A stretch of 64,000 bases of DNA from Bacteroidota bacterium (GCA_018267915.1 JAFDXN010000034.1:51996-115995); one strand, 5' to 3'. Shown: positions 27,506-36,687, counted from the stretch's first letter. The notes: generated by a model from the letters alone, not told the origin. Program-made: numbers and translations.

Positions 27506-28402
27506 TTACTTAACGTCCTTGATCTCTATGTCAAAGATAAGGTTCGCATTCGCCGGTATAGAAGCCATGCCTTGAGGACCATAGGCGAGTGTTGAAGGAA
27601 TATACAATTTGCCTTTGCTACCTTTCTTGAACATCTGCAAGCCTTCGTCCCAGCCCGGTATCACCATACCCTGGCCCACTTTCAGCACGAATGGCTTCTT
27701 GTCAGGATGCGTTTTAGGATCGTTAGAATCAAATTCTGTGCCATTCATCAGCCTGCCGGTATAGATTACAGTTGCCTCCTGGCCAGCTTTGATGTTATCA
27801 CCACTGCCCGGAGCATCGATGGTATAGTACACACCGTTAGCAGTCTTCATAGGTGTAATGTTATTCTTGTGGAAGTAGTCCTGGAGCGAAGAATCGTCAG
27901 AGGTCCTCTGTGCGGTCGACTTAGCCATACGTTCCTGCTGAACCTGCTCCTGCGTCTTTATTGCCAGCACTTTTATGCGATACTCAATGTTGTCCTTCGC
28001 TTTCATCCACGGTGGCATTTTTTCACCCCTGCGTTTGAACGAATCCACCGGCACCCTGAAAACGCCGCTGTCGCCAACGCGCAGCATGGTGAAACCCGCA
28101 TCAGGTTGAAATTTGTACTTCAGTTCCTGCACCGGAATCTCTATCGGGTCGCCGGCTTTCACCGTTCCATCAGGCAATTTTACATTGCGGGAATCGAAAA
28201 ACAGGCTGTCGCCAAGGTACACTTTAATATGCGCCTGCACGATGTCGCCTTTTACGGCCTTTTTCTCGTCTTTGCCTTCGCCCTTTATTATTTTATATTG
28301 CAGGCCGTCTTTAGTGGTTTCGAAACCGCCGTTCTTGCCGCATGAGCCTAAACCCAGTGCCGCCATACCAAGCGCAGCCGCAGCGATAATGTTCTTTGTC
28401 AT
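27506..28402 (-). CDS. FKBP-type peptidyl-prolyl isomerase lipoprotein
   Basis: From ATG 28402 (MTKNIIAAAALGMAAL) it is 298 residues with lipobox LGLGSC (Cys about 21). The longer frame up to 28498 would remove the lipoprotein signal from the N-terminus, so the shorter start is preferred. Two FKBP-like domains: the second has ATVIYTGRLMNGTEFDSND, KVGQGMVIPGWDEGLQMF and IPSTLAYGPQGMASIPANANLIFDIEI. It is envelope-anchored, with a chaperone and isomerase role. It lies 43 bases after nrnA and 22 bases before its paralogue. Confidence 0.92.
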   Translation of the reverse strand: MTKNIIAAAALGMAALGLGSCGKNGGFETTKDGLQYKIIKGEGKDEKKAVKGDIVQAHIKVYLGDSLFFDSRNVKLPDGTVKAGDPIEIPVQELKYKFQPDAGFTMLRVGDSGVFRVPVDSFKRRGEKMPPWMKAKDNIEYRIKVLAIKTQEQVQQERMAKSTAQRTSDDSSLQDYFHKNNITPMKTANGVYYTIDAPGSGDNIKAGQEATVIYTGRLMNGTEFDSNDPKTHPDKKPFVLKVGQGMVIPGWDEGLQMFKKGSKGKLYIPSTLAYGPQGMASIPANANLIFDIEIKDVK

Positions 28403-28445
28403 TTGTTTGTGTCTGGTTTGTATTTTGATTTGTGTTATGTGAAAA

Positions 28446-29450
28446 TTACAGGGGGTGAATATCGGACAAAATTTTCTTAAAATAATCAATAGCTTCATTT
28501 AAAGGCATTTTAAGGCTGCCCCCTGAGGCGTTAAAGTGGCCCCCACCGTTGAAATGTGTCCTTGCAAAAGTGCTGACATCAAAGCTGCCTTTGCTGCGGA
28601 ACGAGAATTTCACCTCGTCGCCGCGTTCCATAATTAAGGTGGCAAATTGTATGTCTCCGATGCTCAGGGGCAGGTTCACCAGCCCTTCGGTATCGCCCGA
28701 GTGTACATCATATTGTATCATTTCCTTGCGGGACAGGGCCATGTATGCCGAGTTATAGTCGGGCAGTACCTCCATTTTTTCCAAAAGCATGTAGCCTACA
28801 AAGCGCATGCGGCTTGCCGGCCACGAATCATACACTAGTTCGTGTATCCGGCTGTGATCAAGGCCTTTGTGCTTCAGGTCGGCGGTCATCTCATGCACAC
28901 TTGCCGTAGTGATCGGGAAGCGGAACGATCCCGTATCTGTCATCACACCTGTATACAGGCACTCGGCAATGGGTACATCGATCAGTGCATTATCATTGCA
29001 GAGGTTGATGAAGTCATACACCATCTCGCAAGTGCTGCTCTTCTCAGGTATGCTCATGCCATAGTCCCAGGTTGGCGCAGGTTTCAGATGATGATCTATC
29101 AATATCTTCGGTTGGGTTGCGTCCTTCAATGCTTGCTCTATGAATTTTGTCCTGCTGAAGTCATTAAAGTCAACGCAAAAAACCAGGTCACTTTCTTTAA
29201 GCGTCTGTTGTGCTTTTTTCGGCTCTGCTTCGTAGTTCAAGAGCAGCTCCACTCCCGGCATCCACATCAGGAAGTTAGGTAGTTCATTGGGCGAAACAGG
29301 CGTTACATGGTGTCCTTTCTTTTTCAGGTACAAAGCCAGGCCCAGCATACTGCCTATTGCATCGCCATCCGGCTTGTGATGCGTAGTGATGAAGATCTTT
29401 TTAGGGGTTTGCAGCAGTGGAAAAGCGTCTTGTATGGGGCGCATCAGCAA
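28446..29450 (-). CDS. DHH/DHHA1 phosphoesterase, NrnA-like (nanoRNase/pAp phosphatase)
   Basis: A 334-residue cytoplasmic enzyme. Metal ligands are in ITTHHKPDGDAIGS (about 20-33, DHH motif I-like), LVFCVDFNDFSR (motif II, D) and ILIDHHLKPAP (DHH), followed by the DHHA1 domain with the terminal GGGHFNASGG. NrnA degrades 2-5 nucleotide RNAs and dephosphorylates 3'-phosphoadenosine 5'-phosphate. It is the likely first gene of the minus-strand operon with the two FKBP proteins. It is divergent from ndk. Confidence 0.92.
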   Translation of the reverse strand: MLMRPIQDAFPLLQTPKKIFITTHHKPDGDAIGSMLGLALYLKKKGHHVTPVSPNELPNFLMWMPGVELLLNYEAEPKKAQQTLKESDLVFCVDFNDFSRTKFIEQALKDATQPKILIDHHLKPAPTWDYGMSIPEKSSTCEMVYDFINLCNDNALIDVPIAECLYTGVMTDTGSFRFPITTASVHEMTADLKHKGLDHSRIHELVYDSWPASRMRFVGYMLLEKMEVLPDYNSAYMALSRKEMIQYDVHSGDTEGLVNLPLSIGDIQFATLIMERGDEVKFSFRSKGSFDVSTFARTHFNGGGHFNASGGSLKMPLNEAIDYFKKILSDIHPL

Positions 29451-29575
29451 GGTCTTAAATTGATTTAGGGCGCGAAATTACACCAATCGCTTGATAAAGC
29501 ATAGGTGACATCTGTGCCAGATATATGGGGATATTATGATTGTGTAATCTTTCGTGGCCGACAAAAGTTTTTCGC

Positions 29576-29583
29576 TACCTTTG
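29576..29583 (+). promoter_or_regulatory. -7 element of ndk
   Basis: TACCTTTG is a perfect TAnnTTTG box 27 bases before the ndk ATG at 29611. Upstream, TTCG at 29551-29554, spaced by 21 bases, is a weak -33 match. Confidence 0.55.
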
Positions 29584-29610
29584 CCGCGTCTTAATAAAAA
29601 ACAATCACAT

Positions 29611-30027
29611 ATGTCTAATCGCACGTTCACAATGATCAAGCCCGATGCCGTGAAAGCGGGTAACATCGGTAACATACTACAGATGATAAATGCCGCAGGT
29701 TTTAAGATCATTGCAATGAAATACACCAAAATAAGCCTCGATCAAGCCGGAAAATTTTACGAAGTGCATAAAGATCGCCCCTTTTACGGCGAGCTTACGG
29801 AGTTCATGAGTAGTGGCCCAATTGTCGCAGCAATTTTAGAAAAAGAGAATGCTGTCGCAGATTTTCGTAAATTGATCGGCGCAACCAACCCCGCACAAGC
29901 CGAAGAAGGCACCATACGCAAGCTGTATGCAGCCTCGGTAGGTGAGAATGCAGTGCATGGTTCGGATAGCGATGACAATGCAAAAATAGAAGGCGATTTC
30001 TTCTTCAGCGGACTGGAACGCTTCTAA
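29611..30027 (+). CDS. ndk: Nucleoside diphosphate kinase
   Basis: The 138-residue enzyme phosphorylates NDPs to NTPs by a phospho-histidine intermediate. ATG 29611 ([20 protein letters not shown]) is the conserved start; the upstream extension holds the promoter. The active-site histidine is H116 in [14 protein letters not shown], and KPDAV and the [15 protein letters not shown] (Kpn) loop are intact. It has its own promoter and a strong terminator, so it is probably transcribed alone. Confidence 0.97.
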   Translation: MSNRTFTMIKPDAVKAGNIGNILQMINAAGFKIIAMKYTKISLDQAGKFYEVHKDRPFYGELTEFMSSGPIVAAILEKENAVADFRKLIGATNPAQAEEGTIRKLYAASVGENAVHGSDSDDNAKIEGDFFFSGLERF

Positions 30028-30074
30028 TAATACTCAGCGCCAACAACCCATAATCAGGCGCCGCTTGAAAACTA

Positions 30075-30097
30075 CCCCGCAGCGATGCGGGGTTTTT
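30075..30097 (+). terminator. Rho-independent terminator of ndk
   Basis: A 7-bp GC stem (30075-30081 with 30086-30092), a 4-base loop, and five Ts follow the ndk stop by 47 bases. Confidence 0.85.
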
Positions 30098-30108
30098 GTT
30101 TGCCTGGC

Positions 30109-30606
30109 TCAGGAGTTGATCACGCCAGCCAGTTGCATGTTCTTATTGCGCAAGTCAATACCTCCCTCCAGGTAAGACTTCAGGTTCGCAAGGTAAAAGC
30201 ACCAGCCCGTCTGGCAACCCAGGTGGTAGCTCACCATCCCGTGCTCATCGGTTGGTATTTCCTCCTGCGTCAGCATCACGATGTTTTCGCCGCCTACTTC
30301 ACCTATCTGTACCGTTACCAGTGCGCCGGCAGTAAATGAGAATTTGATCCTGTCGATGCCGTTCGTTTCAAGCACTTTCCCTTTTTCCATTGTGCTATCC
30401 GGGTGGCCATGCCAAAGCCATTCGTAAGTATCGCCCGCATGTATATGGCTGTTGGTATCCCTTACGCGCCCGTCCCTGGTGCGAAACTCAGCTTTTCGCA
30501 AAAACCATTGTTCCAGCTTATCGCGCATTGTCCATGCGCTATAGATCACCTGTATAGGTGCTTTGATATTGATCTTTTGGTTGAATCGGCTCCAGTCGTA
30601 TGCCAT
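30109..30606 (-). CDS. SRPBCC (AHSA1-like/START) domain protein
   Basis: A 165-residue soluble protein of the activator-of-Hsp90-ATPase-homologue (AHSA1) branch of SRPBCC: INIKAPIQVIYSAWTMRDKLEQWF at the start, a beta-rich middle and the terminal helix QTGWCFYLANLKSYLEGG. This fold binds hydrophobic ligands; the ligand is not predictable. Convergent with ndk. A second SRPBCC protein lies at 49882. Confidence 0.85.
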   Translation of the reverse strand: MAYDWSRFNQKINIKAPIQVIYSAWTMRDKLEQWFLRKAEFRTRDGRVRDTNSHIHAGDTYEWLWHGHPDSTMEKGKVLETNGIDRIKFSFTAGALVTVQIGEVGGENIVMLTQEEIPTDEHGMVSYHLGCQTGWCFYLANLKSYLEGGIDLRNKNMQLAGVINS

Positions 30607-30653
30607 GACGAAATGGTTTTATTGCATAAATATAAAATTTATACCATCAGCCA

Positions 30654-31076
30654 TTATTTGGAGTATTCCCAATTCATTACATCTTCCTGCAATTCCAGTC
30701 TGTCGATGTCCTCCAGGTCTATCTTTTTATAGATGTATAGCAAACGAGACTCACAGCCAATAATGCTGTTTTGAGTAGAGTCCGCAAATAATATCGTATC
30801 AAAATAGAACATTTTCCTTCTGCCTTTTTTGTTAACAACGGTAAGTTCCATCATTGGAGAATTAGGCAAATAGCGTAGCACTCCTTTTTTGTTATAACAT
30901 TCAATTACGTCCACGCCGTTATATTTAAACGGTCTTGCCGTAAATCCTATCACAACAGAGCGCATCTCGGGCTTCCCGTTCTTCAGCAAGTGAACAAGTT
31001 GTTCCTTCGTCATCGTATAGGCCAGGACACAGACGGAAAGACAGGTGCATATAGTCGCTAAGGTTATTTTTTTCAT
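30654..31076 (-). CDS. Secreted hypothetical protein
   Basis: A 140-residue protein with signal peptide from ATG 31076 (MKKITLATICTCLSVCVLAYT). The longer frame from 31121 would bury it behind a hydrophilic stretch and is rejected. The mature part is basic and contains GFTARPFKYNG, VIECYNKKGVLRYLPNSP and a C-terminal acidic tail. No family recognised. It follows the trmH-like gene by 14 bases and is likely co-transcribed with it. Confidence 0.65.
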   Translation of the reverse strand: MKKITLATICTCLSVCVLAYTMTKEQLVHLLKNGKPEMRSVVIGFTARPFKYNGVDVIECYNKKGVLRYLPNSPMMELTVVNKKGRRKMFYFDTILFADSTQNSIIGCESRLLYIYKKIDLEDIDRLELQEDVMNWEYSK

Positions 31077-31090
31077 TTTATTTTTTTGGT

Positions 31091-31627
31091 CTAAAGTTGC
31101 TTTTTTCTCACCATTTCCCATAGCACCACCCCGACGCTCACCGATATATTAAGAGAGTGCTTGCTGCCCCATTGTGGTATTTCTATGCAGCCATCGGCTA
31201 TTTGTAGTACCGCGTCGCTTACTCCGCTAACCTCGTTGCCAAATACCAGCGCAATTTTTTCGCCATTCCAGTTGAGTGTATCTAAACTAATACTGTTATG
31301 TGCCTGCTCAACTGCATATATTTTGTAGCCGGCTTTTTTCGCGGTCAGTACGGCATCGGTGGTCGCGGCGAAATGTTCCCATCTTACAGTCTCAGTAGCC
31401 CCCAATGCGGTCTTATGGATATCGCGGTGGGGCGGGGTAGGTGTATAGCCACTTAGATAAATGGCCTGCATGGCAAATGCATCGCAGGTGCGAAATACCG
31501 AGCCCACATTGTGCATGCTCCGCACGTCGTCCAGTATCACGACAACCGGGTGCTTGTCTGCCTGCTTCATTTCCGCTCCGCTCAGGCGCTCCAGTTCCTC
31601 CATCGATTTTTTGCTGTATTTCCCCAT
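31091..31627 (-). CDS. SpoU/TrmH-family RNA 2'-O-methyltransferase
   Basis: A 178-residue SPOUT enzyme that uses SAM to methylate a ribose in tRNA or rRNA. Motif 1 is VVILDDVRSMHNVGSVFRTCDAF (N in NVGSVFR), motif 2 LVFGNEVSGVSD, motif 3 IPQWGSKHSLNISVSVGVVLWE. It lacks an extra N-terminal RNA-binding domain, as in the short TrmH/TrmL types. The exact target is unknown. Divergent from clpS. Confidence 0.9.
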   Translation of the reverse strand: MGKYSKKSMEELERLSGAEMKQADKHPVVVILDDVRSMHNVGSVFRTCDAFAMQAIYLSGYTPTPPHRDIHKTALGATETVRWEHFAATTDAVLTAKKAGYKIYAVEQAHNSISLDTLNWNGEKIALVFGNEVSGVSDAVLQIADGCIEIPQWGSKHSLNISVSVGVVLWEMVRKKQL

Positions 31628-31678
31628 TTTTTCTCAAAGATTTTGCAAGATACGTTTCCTTAAAATCTCTAAACACCC

Positions 31679-31686
31679 TACCTTTG
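31679..31686 (+). promoter_or_regulatory. -7 element of clpS
   Basis: TACCTTTG matches TAnnTTTG perfectly and lies 21 bases before the ATG at 31708, between the divergent trmH-like and clpS genes. Confidence 0.6.
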
Positions 31687-31707
31687 CAAAAAGTTTTATA
31701 TAAGAGA

Positions 31708-32010
31708 ATGAGTACTAAGTATGTGAACATGGCAGGGACGCAATGGCAAACCCAGGAAAGTGAAGAACTGGCCCTGCTGACCGAGGAGTTTCATAACCTT
31801 ATTGTGTGGAATGACGACGTGAACACATTCGATTGGGTGATAGAATCCTTGATCGATATATGTGCTCACAGTCCCGAGCAGGCCGAGCAATGTGCCTTGT
31901 TGATACACCATAAAGGAAAATATGGCGTTAAGAAGGGTAGCTTTGATATCCTGCGGCCCCAGGCCGAGGCGTTGATAAATAGAGGTATTCAGGCAACCAT
32001 AGATTATTAA
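31708..32010 (+). CDS. clpS: ATP-dependent Clp protease adaptor ClpS
   Basis: The adaptor binds ClpA/ClpC N-domain and delivers N-degron substrates. ATG 31708 (MSTKYVNMAGTQWQ) gives 100 residues, typical of the family. The open frame continues upstream to 31441, but the promoter lies inside that stretch. Core motif IVWNDDVNTFDWVIESLID (about 36-54) supplies the NDDxNTF N-degron pocket, then CALLIHHKGKYGVKKGSF. ClpS family members are often next to clpA; here it stands alone. Confidence 0.93.
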   Translation: MSTKYVNMAGTQWQTQESEELALLTEEFHNLIVWNDDVNTFDWVIESLIDICAHSPEQAEQCALLIHHKGKYGVKKGSFDILRPQAEALINRGIQATIDY

Positions 32011-32031
32011 TTTTATTTGAAATAAACATCT

Positions 32032-32057
32032 AAATGGCGCTGCACTGCGCCATTTTT
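32032..32057 (+). terminator. Terminator of clpS
   Basis: A 9-bp stem (32032-32040 with 32047-32055), 6-base loop and T tract follow the clpS stop by 21 bases. The longer upstream extension of the S9 peptidase frame would pass through it. Confidence 0.85.
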
Positions 32058-32104
32058 GTTTTGTATCACCCGCAAATTCCCCCCTTTTTGAACACATGCC
32101 TTAT

Positions 32105-32135
32105 TTTCGACTCTGCCTGCCGTATATTATATTTG
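32105..32135 (+). promoter_or_regulatory. Promoter of the S9 peptidase gene
   Basis: TTTCG (32105-32109) and a perfect TATATTTG (32128-32135) are spaced by 18 bases and lie 22 bases before ATG 32157. Confidence 0.6.
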
Positions 32136-32156
32136 AAACTTTCAATATTGCACATT

Positions 32157-34328
32157 ATGCGTAGTCTTCTATTCATTGCCGCATTGGCGCTTGTACTGCC
32201 TTGCTCTGCCCGGAACGGGCATAAAAAAATAACCCTTGAAGATATATGGTCTAAAAACACTTTTGCTGTCAGGAGTGTTCCGGGATTCAACGCCATGGAA
32301 GACGGACTGCATTACACACAGACGGATAACAATAATGGTGTTCAGCAAATTAACGTTTACGAACTGGCGAGTGGCAATAAAGTGAAGACACTTTTTGATA
32401 ACAGCCTCCAGCAATACAATGGCAAAAAGCTGCAACTGGACGAATATGTATTTAGCAAGGACGAGCAAAAAATGCTGCTGCTTACGGAGAGTAAGAATAT
32501 CTACCGGCGTTCCATTACCCACACAGTTTACATCTACGATCTAACAACGAAAAAGATACAGCCGCTGGACAACGAAAAAGTGCTGCATGCTTCGTTCTCG
32601 CCCGATGGTAAAAAAGTAGCTTATGTAAAAGACAACAACCTTTACTATAAAGATCTGGTAAACGGCAGGACGATAGCAGTCACAAAAGACGGCAAACAAA
32701 ACCACATCATTAACGGTAACTGCGATTGGGTATATGAAGAGGAGTTCAGCTTCACAAAGGCTTACGAATGGTCTGGCAATAGCAAAATGATAGCTTATTA
32801 CCGTTTCGATGAAAGTAAGGTTAAAGAGTACACGCTGACCTATTTCGATAGCTTATATCCGCGCATGTATACCTACAAATATCCCAAGGCAGGCGAAGAC
32901 AACTCCCTGGTACAGGTGAAACTGTATTCTTTGAGCGGGGCGCGGACAATTAATGCAGACCTGGGCCCGGTGAAGGACCAGTATATACCACGCATCAAGT
33001 GGATGGACGACGACCACCTTTGCATCTACCGCCTCAACAGGCACCAGAACAAACTGGAGCTCCTCCGTACCGAGGCCAACGGCCATACGGGTGTGATATA
33101 CGAAGAAGAGAACAAATATTACATCGATATTAACGACAACATCAAATTTTTGCCGGCCAACGGCTCTTTTGTGTTCAGCAGTGAGCGCACAGGCTACAAT
33201 CACCTTTTTTCTTATAACTGGAAAAGCAAGTCGCTCAACGAACTCACCCGTGGTGATTATGATATCGAATCGATTGTAGGTATCAACGAGTCCAAACAAA
33301 TGGTCTACTACACAGCAGCCGAAAATTCACCGCTCGAGCGCAAGCTATATGCGGTGAGTTGGCAGGGTGGCGCACCTAAATGTTTGACAAGCGAAAATGG
33401 AACGCACAGTATCACAGCTTGCAAAGGCAATAAATATTTCCTTGACCGTTACTCGCGCATAGCCAAGGTGCCGGTGTACTACCTGCGCGATGCCGAAGGC
33501 AATATCGTCAGGACGCTGGAGGATAACAGCAAACTGGACGAGACAATGCAGCAATATGCGCTCGGCGATATTAAACTGATGAAGATTAAAGGCGCTTATG
33601 GAGATGAGCTCAATGCGTGGATGATCCGCCCGCCCGATTTCAATAGCAGCCGTCAATACCCGGTACTGATGTACCAGTACAGCGGCCCGGGATCACAACA
33701 GGTGGCCGACAGATTCCCGGTTGGCGACTATTTCTGGCACCAGATGCTGGCACAGAAAGGCTACATTATTGTTTGCGTCGATGGTACAGGCACAGGCTTC
33801 AGGGGAGAGGAATTCAGAAAAAAGACCTACCTGCGATTGGGCAAGATGGAGAGCGATGACCAGATAGCCGTAGCGAAACACCTGGCCGAACTGGACTATG
33901 TGGATAAAGACCGCATCGGTATATGGGGCTGGAGCTATGGAGGCTTCATGAGCAGCACCTGCATATTCAAGGGGAATGATGTGTTCAAGGCGGCTATTGC
34001 CGTAGCCCCCGTTACCAACTGGCGTTACTATGATAACATATACACTGAACGCTACATGCGCACGCCGACGGAAAATGAAAAAGGCTATGATGAGAATGCT
34101 CCCGAAAAGATGGCGGGTAACCTAAAGGGCAAGTTCCTGCTGGTGCATGGCACGGGTGATGATAATGTACATTTCCAGAACTCTGCCATGCTTATCAATG
34201 AACTGATCAAAGCCAATAAAGACTACGATAGCGAGATATATCCCAACCGTGCACATGGTATTTCGGGAGGCAATACCCGCCTGCATCTCTACAGGCGCAT
34301 GACCTCCTTTATTCTGGAAAATCTTTGA
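32157..34328 (+). CDS. Dipeptidyl-peptidase IV-like S9 serine peptidase
   Basis: A 723-residue secreted peptidase from ATG 32157 with signal peptide (1-17, CSA). The N-terminal DPPIV beta-propeller (about 60-470) contains the Glu pair of the dipeptide site, CDWVYEEEFSFTKAYEWS. The hydrolase domain has the catalytic Ser in GIWGWSYGGFMSS, Asp in VHGTGDDNVHFQN and His in YPNRAHGISGG. DPPIV cleaves X-Pro/X-Ala dipeptides from periplasmic peptides. It is followed 16 bases later by brkB-like. Confidence 0.94.
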   Translation: MRSLLFIAALALVLPCSARNGHKKITLEDIWSKNTFAVRSVPGFNAMEDGLHYTQTDNNNGVQQINVYELASGNKVKTLFDNSLQQYNGKKLQLDEYVFSKDEQKMLLLTESKNIYRRSITHTVYIYDLTTKKIQPLDNEKVLHASFSPDGKKVAYVKDNNLYYKDLVNGRTIAVTKDGKQNHIINGNCDWVYEEEFSFTKAYEWSGNSKMIAYYRFDESKVKEYTLTYFDSLYPRMYTYKYPKAGEDNSLVQVKLYSLSGARTINADLGPVKDQYIPRIKWMDDDHLCIYRLNRHQNKLELLRTEANGHTGVIYEEENKYYIDINDNIKFLPANGSFVFSSERTGYNHLFSYNWKSKSLNELTRGDYDIESIVGINESKQMVYYTAAENSPLERKLYAVSWQGGAPKCLTSENGTHSITACKGNKYFLDRYSRIAKVPVYYLRDAEGNIVRTLEDNSKLDETMQQYALGDIKLMKIKGAYGDELNAWMIRPPDFNSSRQYPVLMYQYSGPGSQQVADRFPVGDYFWHQMLAQKGYIIVCVDGTGTGFRGEEFRKKTYLRLGKMESDDQIAVAKHLAELDYVDKDRIGIWGWSYGGFMSSTCIFKGNDVFKAAIAVAPVTNWRYYDNIYTERYMRTPTENEKGYDENAPEKMAGNLKGKFLLVHGTGDDNVHFQNSAMLINELIKANKDYDSEIYPNRAHGISGGNTRLHLYRRMTSFILENL

Positions 34329-34343
34329 TAGCTTGCAGCCTGC

Positions 34344-35285
34344 ATGACAAAGCTGGAACTGGCTATTCTTAAATGGGCGCCTATTCGCATCTTCACAGGC
34401 ACGATGAAGCGCGTGGCAGTGCCGGGTGCGGAAGGGTTGTCATTATATGAGGTTGCCAAGTTCTTTTATATCGAAATGCGCAATGTGCGGCTTACAGAGC
34501 GTTGCGCCGCCGTTACCTACAATTTCGTGATGGCCATACCACCCAGCATGCTTTTTCTTTTTGCCCTGGTGCCGTATCTGCCCTTGAAGAATGCAGAACA
34601 CACTATACTTGGCATGCTAAGGTTGATAGCCCCCACACAGGGCCTTTACAAAAGTATCAGCACGGTCATTGTCGACTTTATGCATACGGAACAGCGGCAG
34701 GTGCTTTCCTTCGGTATCTTACTGACGGTCTACTTCTCGTCAAACGGTATGATGGGCCTGATGCGCAGCTTCGACAATAGTGAGCATGTGTACGTGCAAC
34801 GCACCGGCCTCAGGCGGCGGTGGGCGGCGATCAAGCTAACACTGTTACTTTATTGCCTGGTTTTACTCGCCATCGTCGCCTTCGTTATACAAACCACCTG
34901 GATCAATAAACTGATACAGAAGATATTTGTCAGCGTATTCCTTGCCAAGCTGCTTACCATACTGCTTATTGTATTCATCGTGCTTTGTGCCATTTCTATT
35001 ATCTATAGTTATGGACCATCAATCTCTCATAAGTTTAAATTCATATCACCCGGTTCGGTTTTCGCCACTTTGCTGATGATCGTTGTAACGATGGGCTTTT
35101 ACTATGCCGCCAATAATTTTCTGAACTATAACAAGGTTTATGGGTCCATTGGCACTATCATCGCCTTTATGGTTTGGATATGGCTCAACACCATGGTAAT
35201 TTTGATCGGCTTTGAGCTGAATGTCAGTATCGTATTAGGTAAAATTTCAAGGGCAAAAAATGTATCTGCGAAGCAAATCGTATAG
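34344..35285 (+). CDS. YihY/BrkB (UPF0761)-family membrane protein
   Basis: A 313-residue inner-membrane protein with six predicted helices, including the conserved AVTYNFVMAIPPSMLFLFAL and YKSISTVIVDF segments and the GxxMGFYYAANN...LNYNKVYGSIGTIIAFMVWIWLN family end. Members (formerly misnamed RNase BN) are believed to act in envelope or transport functions; the reaction is unproven. It overlaps the cytochrome-copper gene downstream by 26 bases, so both are probably translationally coupled. Confidence 0.9.
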   Translation: MTKLELAILKWAPIRIFTGTMKRVAVPGAEGLSLYEVAKFFYIEMRNVRLTERCAAVTYNFVMAIPPSMLFLFALVPYLPLKNAEHTILGMLRLIAPTQGLYKSISTVIVDFMHTEQRQVLSFGILLTVYFSSNGMMGLMRSFDNSEHVYVQRTGLRRRWAAIKLTLLLYCLVLLAIVAFVIQTTWINKLIQKIFVSVFLAKLLTILLIVFIVLCAISIIYSYGPSISHKFKFISPGSVFATLLMIVVTMGFYYAANNFLNYNKVYGSIGTIIAFMVWIWLNTMVILIGFELNVSIVLGKISRAKNVSAKQIV

Positions 35286-36639
35286 CTTATTGGTGGTTCT
35301 GGTACTTGCTGTTGCTATTTTAGCCTGTAACAATAGTAACCGCTTGCCGGATACGGTCACTTTCACCGAACACATTGCTCCCATCTTTTACAAAAACTGT
35401 ACGGTATGTCATCGCGCTTCCGGGATGTCGCACCTGGAGCTGGTCAACTATCCGCAGGCTAAGAGCTATGCCTCATCCATCGCCTATGTGGTTGGCCAGC
35501 GCATGATGCCGCCCTGGCCCGCCGATCCGCATTATACCGAGTTCAGCGGGCAGCGACTGCTTACGGAGCGCGAAATAAAGCTGATCGAAAAATGGGTGGC
35601 AGATGGCGCTATCGAGGGGCCAAAAGATAAAATGCCGGCCGAGCCGCAATATCCCGTCGGCTCTGCCATTGGTCAGCCGGATATGCGCATACCCGTTCAG
35701 CCTTTCTTTCTAAAAGCTAACAGCAATGATCGCTTCCTGCTGGTAAAAGTCCCGTTCGAACTACCACGCGATACCTACGCCAGCGTCATAGAGTTCGTGC
35801 CTGGTAATAGCAATGTGGTGCATCACGTGAACGGCGACATGATAAAGTACGATTTCGCCAAAAAGAAGAATGTGATGGAAGGCAATAGGGTTGTGGACAT
35901 GGTTAACGACAGCAGCATCGTTGAAGCCTACAAAAAGCTGGGGCTTCCAAATGATGACGGCACCTATCCCATGCTCGAAAAATCAGTGGTCAACTACCTC
36001 CCCGGTGTGTACGCCCAAAAGTATCCGGGCGGCATCGGTGGCTACGCGCTGCCGCGAAAGGGGGCTTTCCTGCTTAACGACCTGCATTATGGCTTTACCC
36101 GCTCGCAGGATATAATCGACAGTTCCTACATCAACATCTTCTTCGCCCGGACACCGCCCGATAGGGTAGTGCAGGAGTTCCAGTTGGGTACGGTCGGCAT
36201 CTCGCCGGTTGAGCCAGACCTTGTCATCATGCCCAACACTACGAAGAAGGTGTACAGCCGCTACACAGTTCAAAAAGATATTTCCGTGCTGACGGTCAAT
36301 CCCCACATGCACCTTTTGGGTAAGAGCTTCAAAGCCTATGCGTTAAAGCCGGATGGCGACACAATAAGGCTGATCTCGATCCCGAAATGGGATTTCAACT
36401 GGCAGTACTTCTACACCTTTAAGAAAATGGTGAAGATACCGGCAGGCAGCACCATAATCGCCGAGGGGGCCTATGACAATACAAAGGACAACCCCCAAAA
36501 TCCCTTCAGCCCGCCGCGCCTGGTGCGCGACAACAATGGCAGTATGCGGGCTACCGATGAGATGTTCCAGTTCATCATCAGTTACTTGCCTTATAAAGAT
36601 GGCGACGAGAATATAAGCCTTGAGCCTAAACAACATTAA
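35260..36639 (+). CDS. Lipoprotein with cytochrome c and PHM-like copper monooxygenase-type domains
   Basis: A 459-residue envelope protein. Lipid-anchored Cys23 (AVAILACNN) precedes a c-type heme site C47-x-x-C50-H51 with likely axial Met82/83 (RMMPPWP). The rest (about 145-459) has all the copper ligand motifs of peptidylglycine alpha-hydroxylating monooxygenase in order: VHH (188-189), LHYGF (H276), NPHMHLLGKSF (H349 and H351) and TDEMFQF (M435). This suggests a copper-dependent hydroxylase or reductase-linked enzyme, fed electrons through its own heme. It starts inside the brkB-like gene; a thioredoxin-like gene follows. Substrate unknown. Confidence 0.85.
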   Translation: MYLRSKSYSLLVVLVLAVAILACNNSNRLPDTVTFTEHIAPIFYKNCTVCHRASGMSHLELVNYPQAKSYASSIAYVVGQRMMPPWPADPHYTEFSGQRLLTEREIKLIEKWVADGAIEGPKDKMPAEPQYPVGSAIGQPDMRIPVQPFFLKANSNDRFLLVKVPFELPRDTYASVIEFVPGNSNVVHHVNGDMIKYDFAKKKNVMEGNRVVDMVNDSSIVEAYKKLGLPNDDGTYPMLEKSVVNYLPGVYAQKYPGGIGGYALPRKGAFLLNDLHYGFTRSQDIIDSSYINIFFARTPPDRVVQEFQLGTVGISPVEPDLVIMPNTTKKVYSRYTVQKDISVLTVNPHMHLLGKSFKAYALKPDGDTIRLISIPKWDFNWQYFYTFKKMVKIPAGSTIIAEGAYDNTKDNPQNPFSPPRLVRDNNGSMRATDEMFQFIISYLPYKDGDENISLEPKQH

Positions 36640-36644
36640 CAAGG

Positions 36645-36671
36645 TTGAATATTGTATATCCCTTAACTTCG
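36645..36671 (+). promoter_or_regulatory. Possible promoter of the thioredoxin-like gene
   Basis: TTG (36645-36647) and TAACTTCG (36664-36671) are spaced by 16 bases, a near match to the Bacteroidota consensus with one mismatch in the -7 box; the ATG follows 17 bases later. Confidence 0.4.
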
Positions 36672-36687
36672 TTCAAAATCATTTTCT

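Noticed and set aside
27707..28345. 212-aa plus-strand frame over the FKBP lipoprotein
   Set aside because: Antisense to a recognised FKBP gene; not protein-like.
31441..31707. 5' extension of clpS frame
   Set aside because: Contains the -7 box and divergent gene; no conserved sequence.
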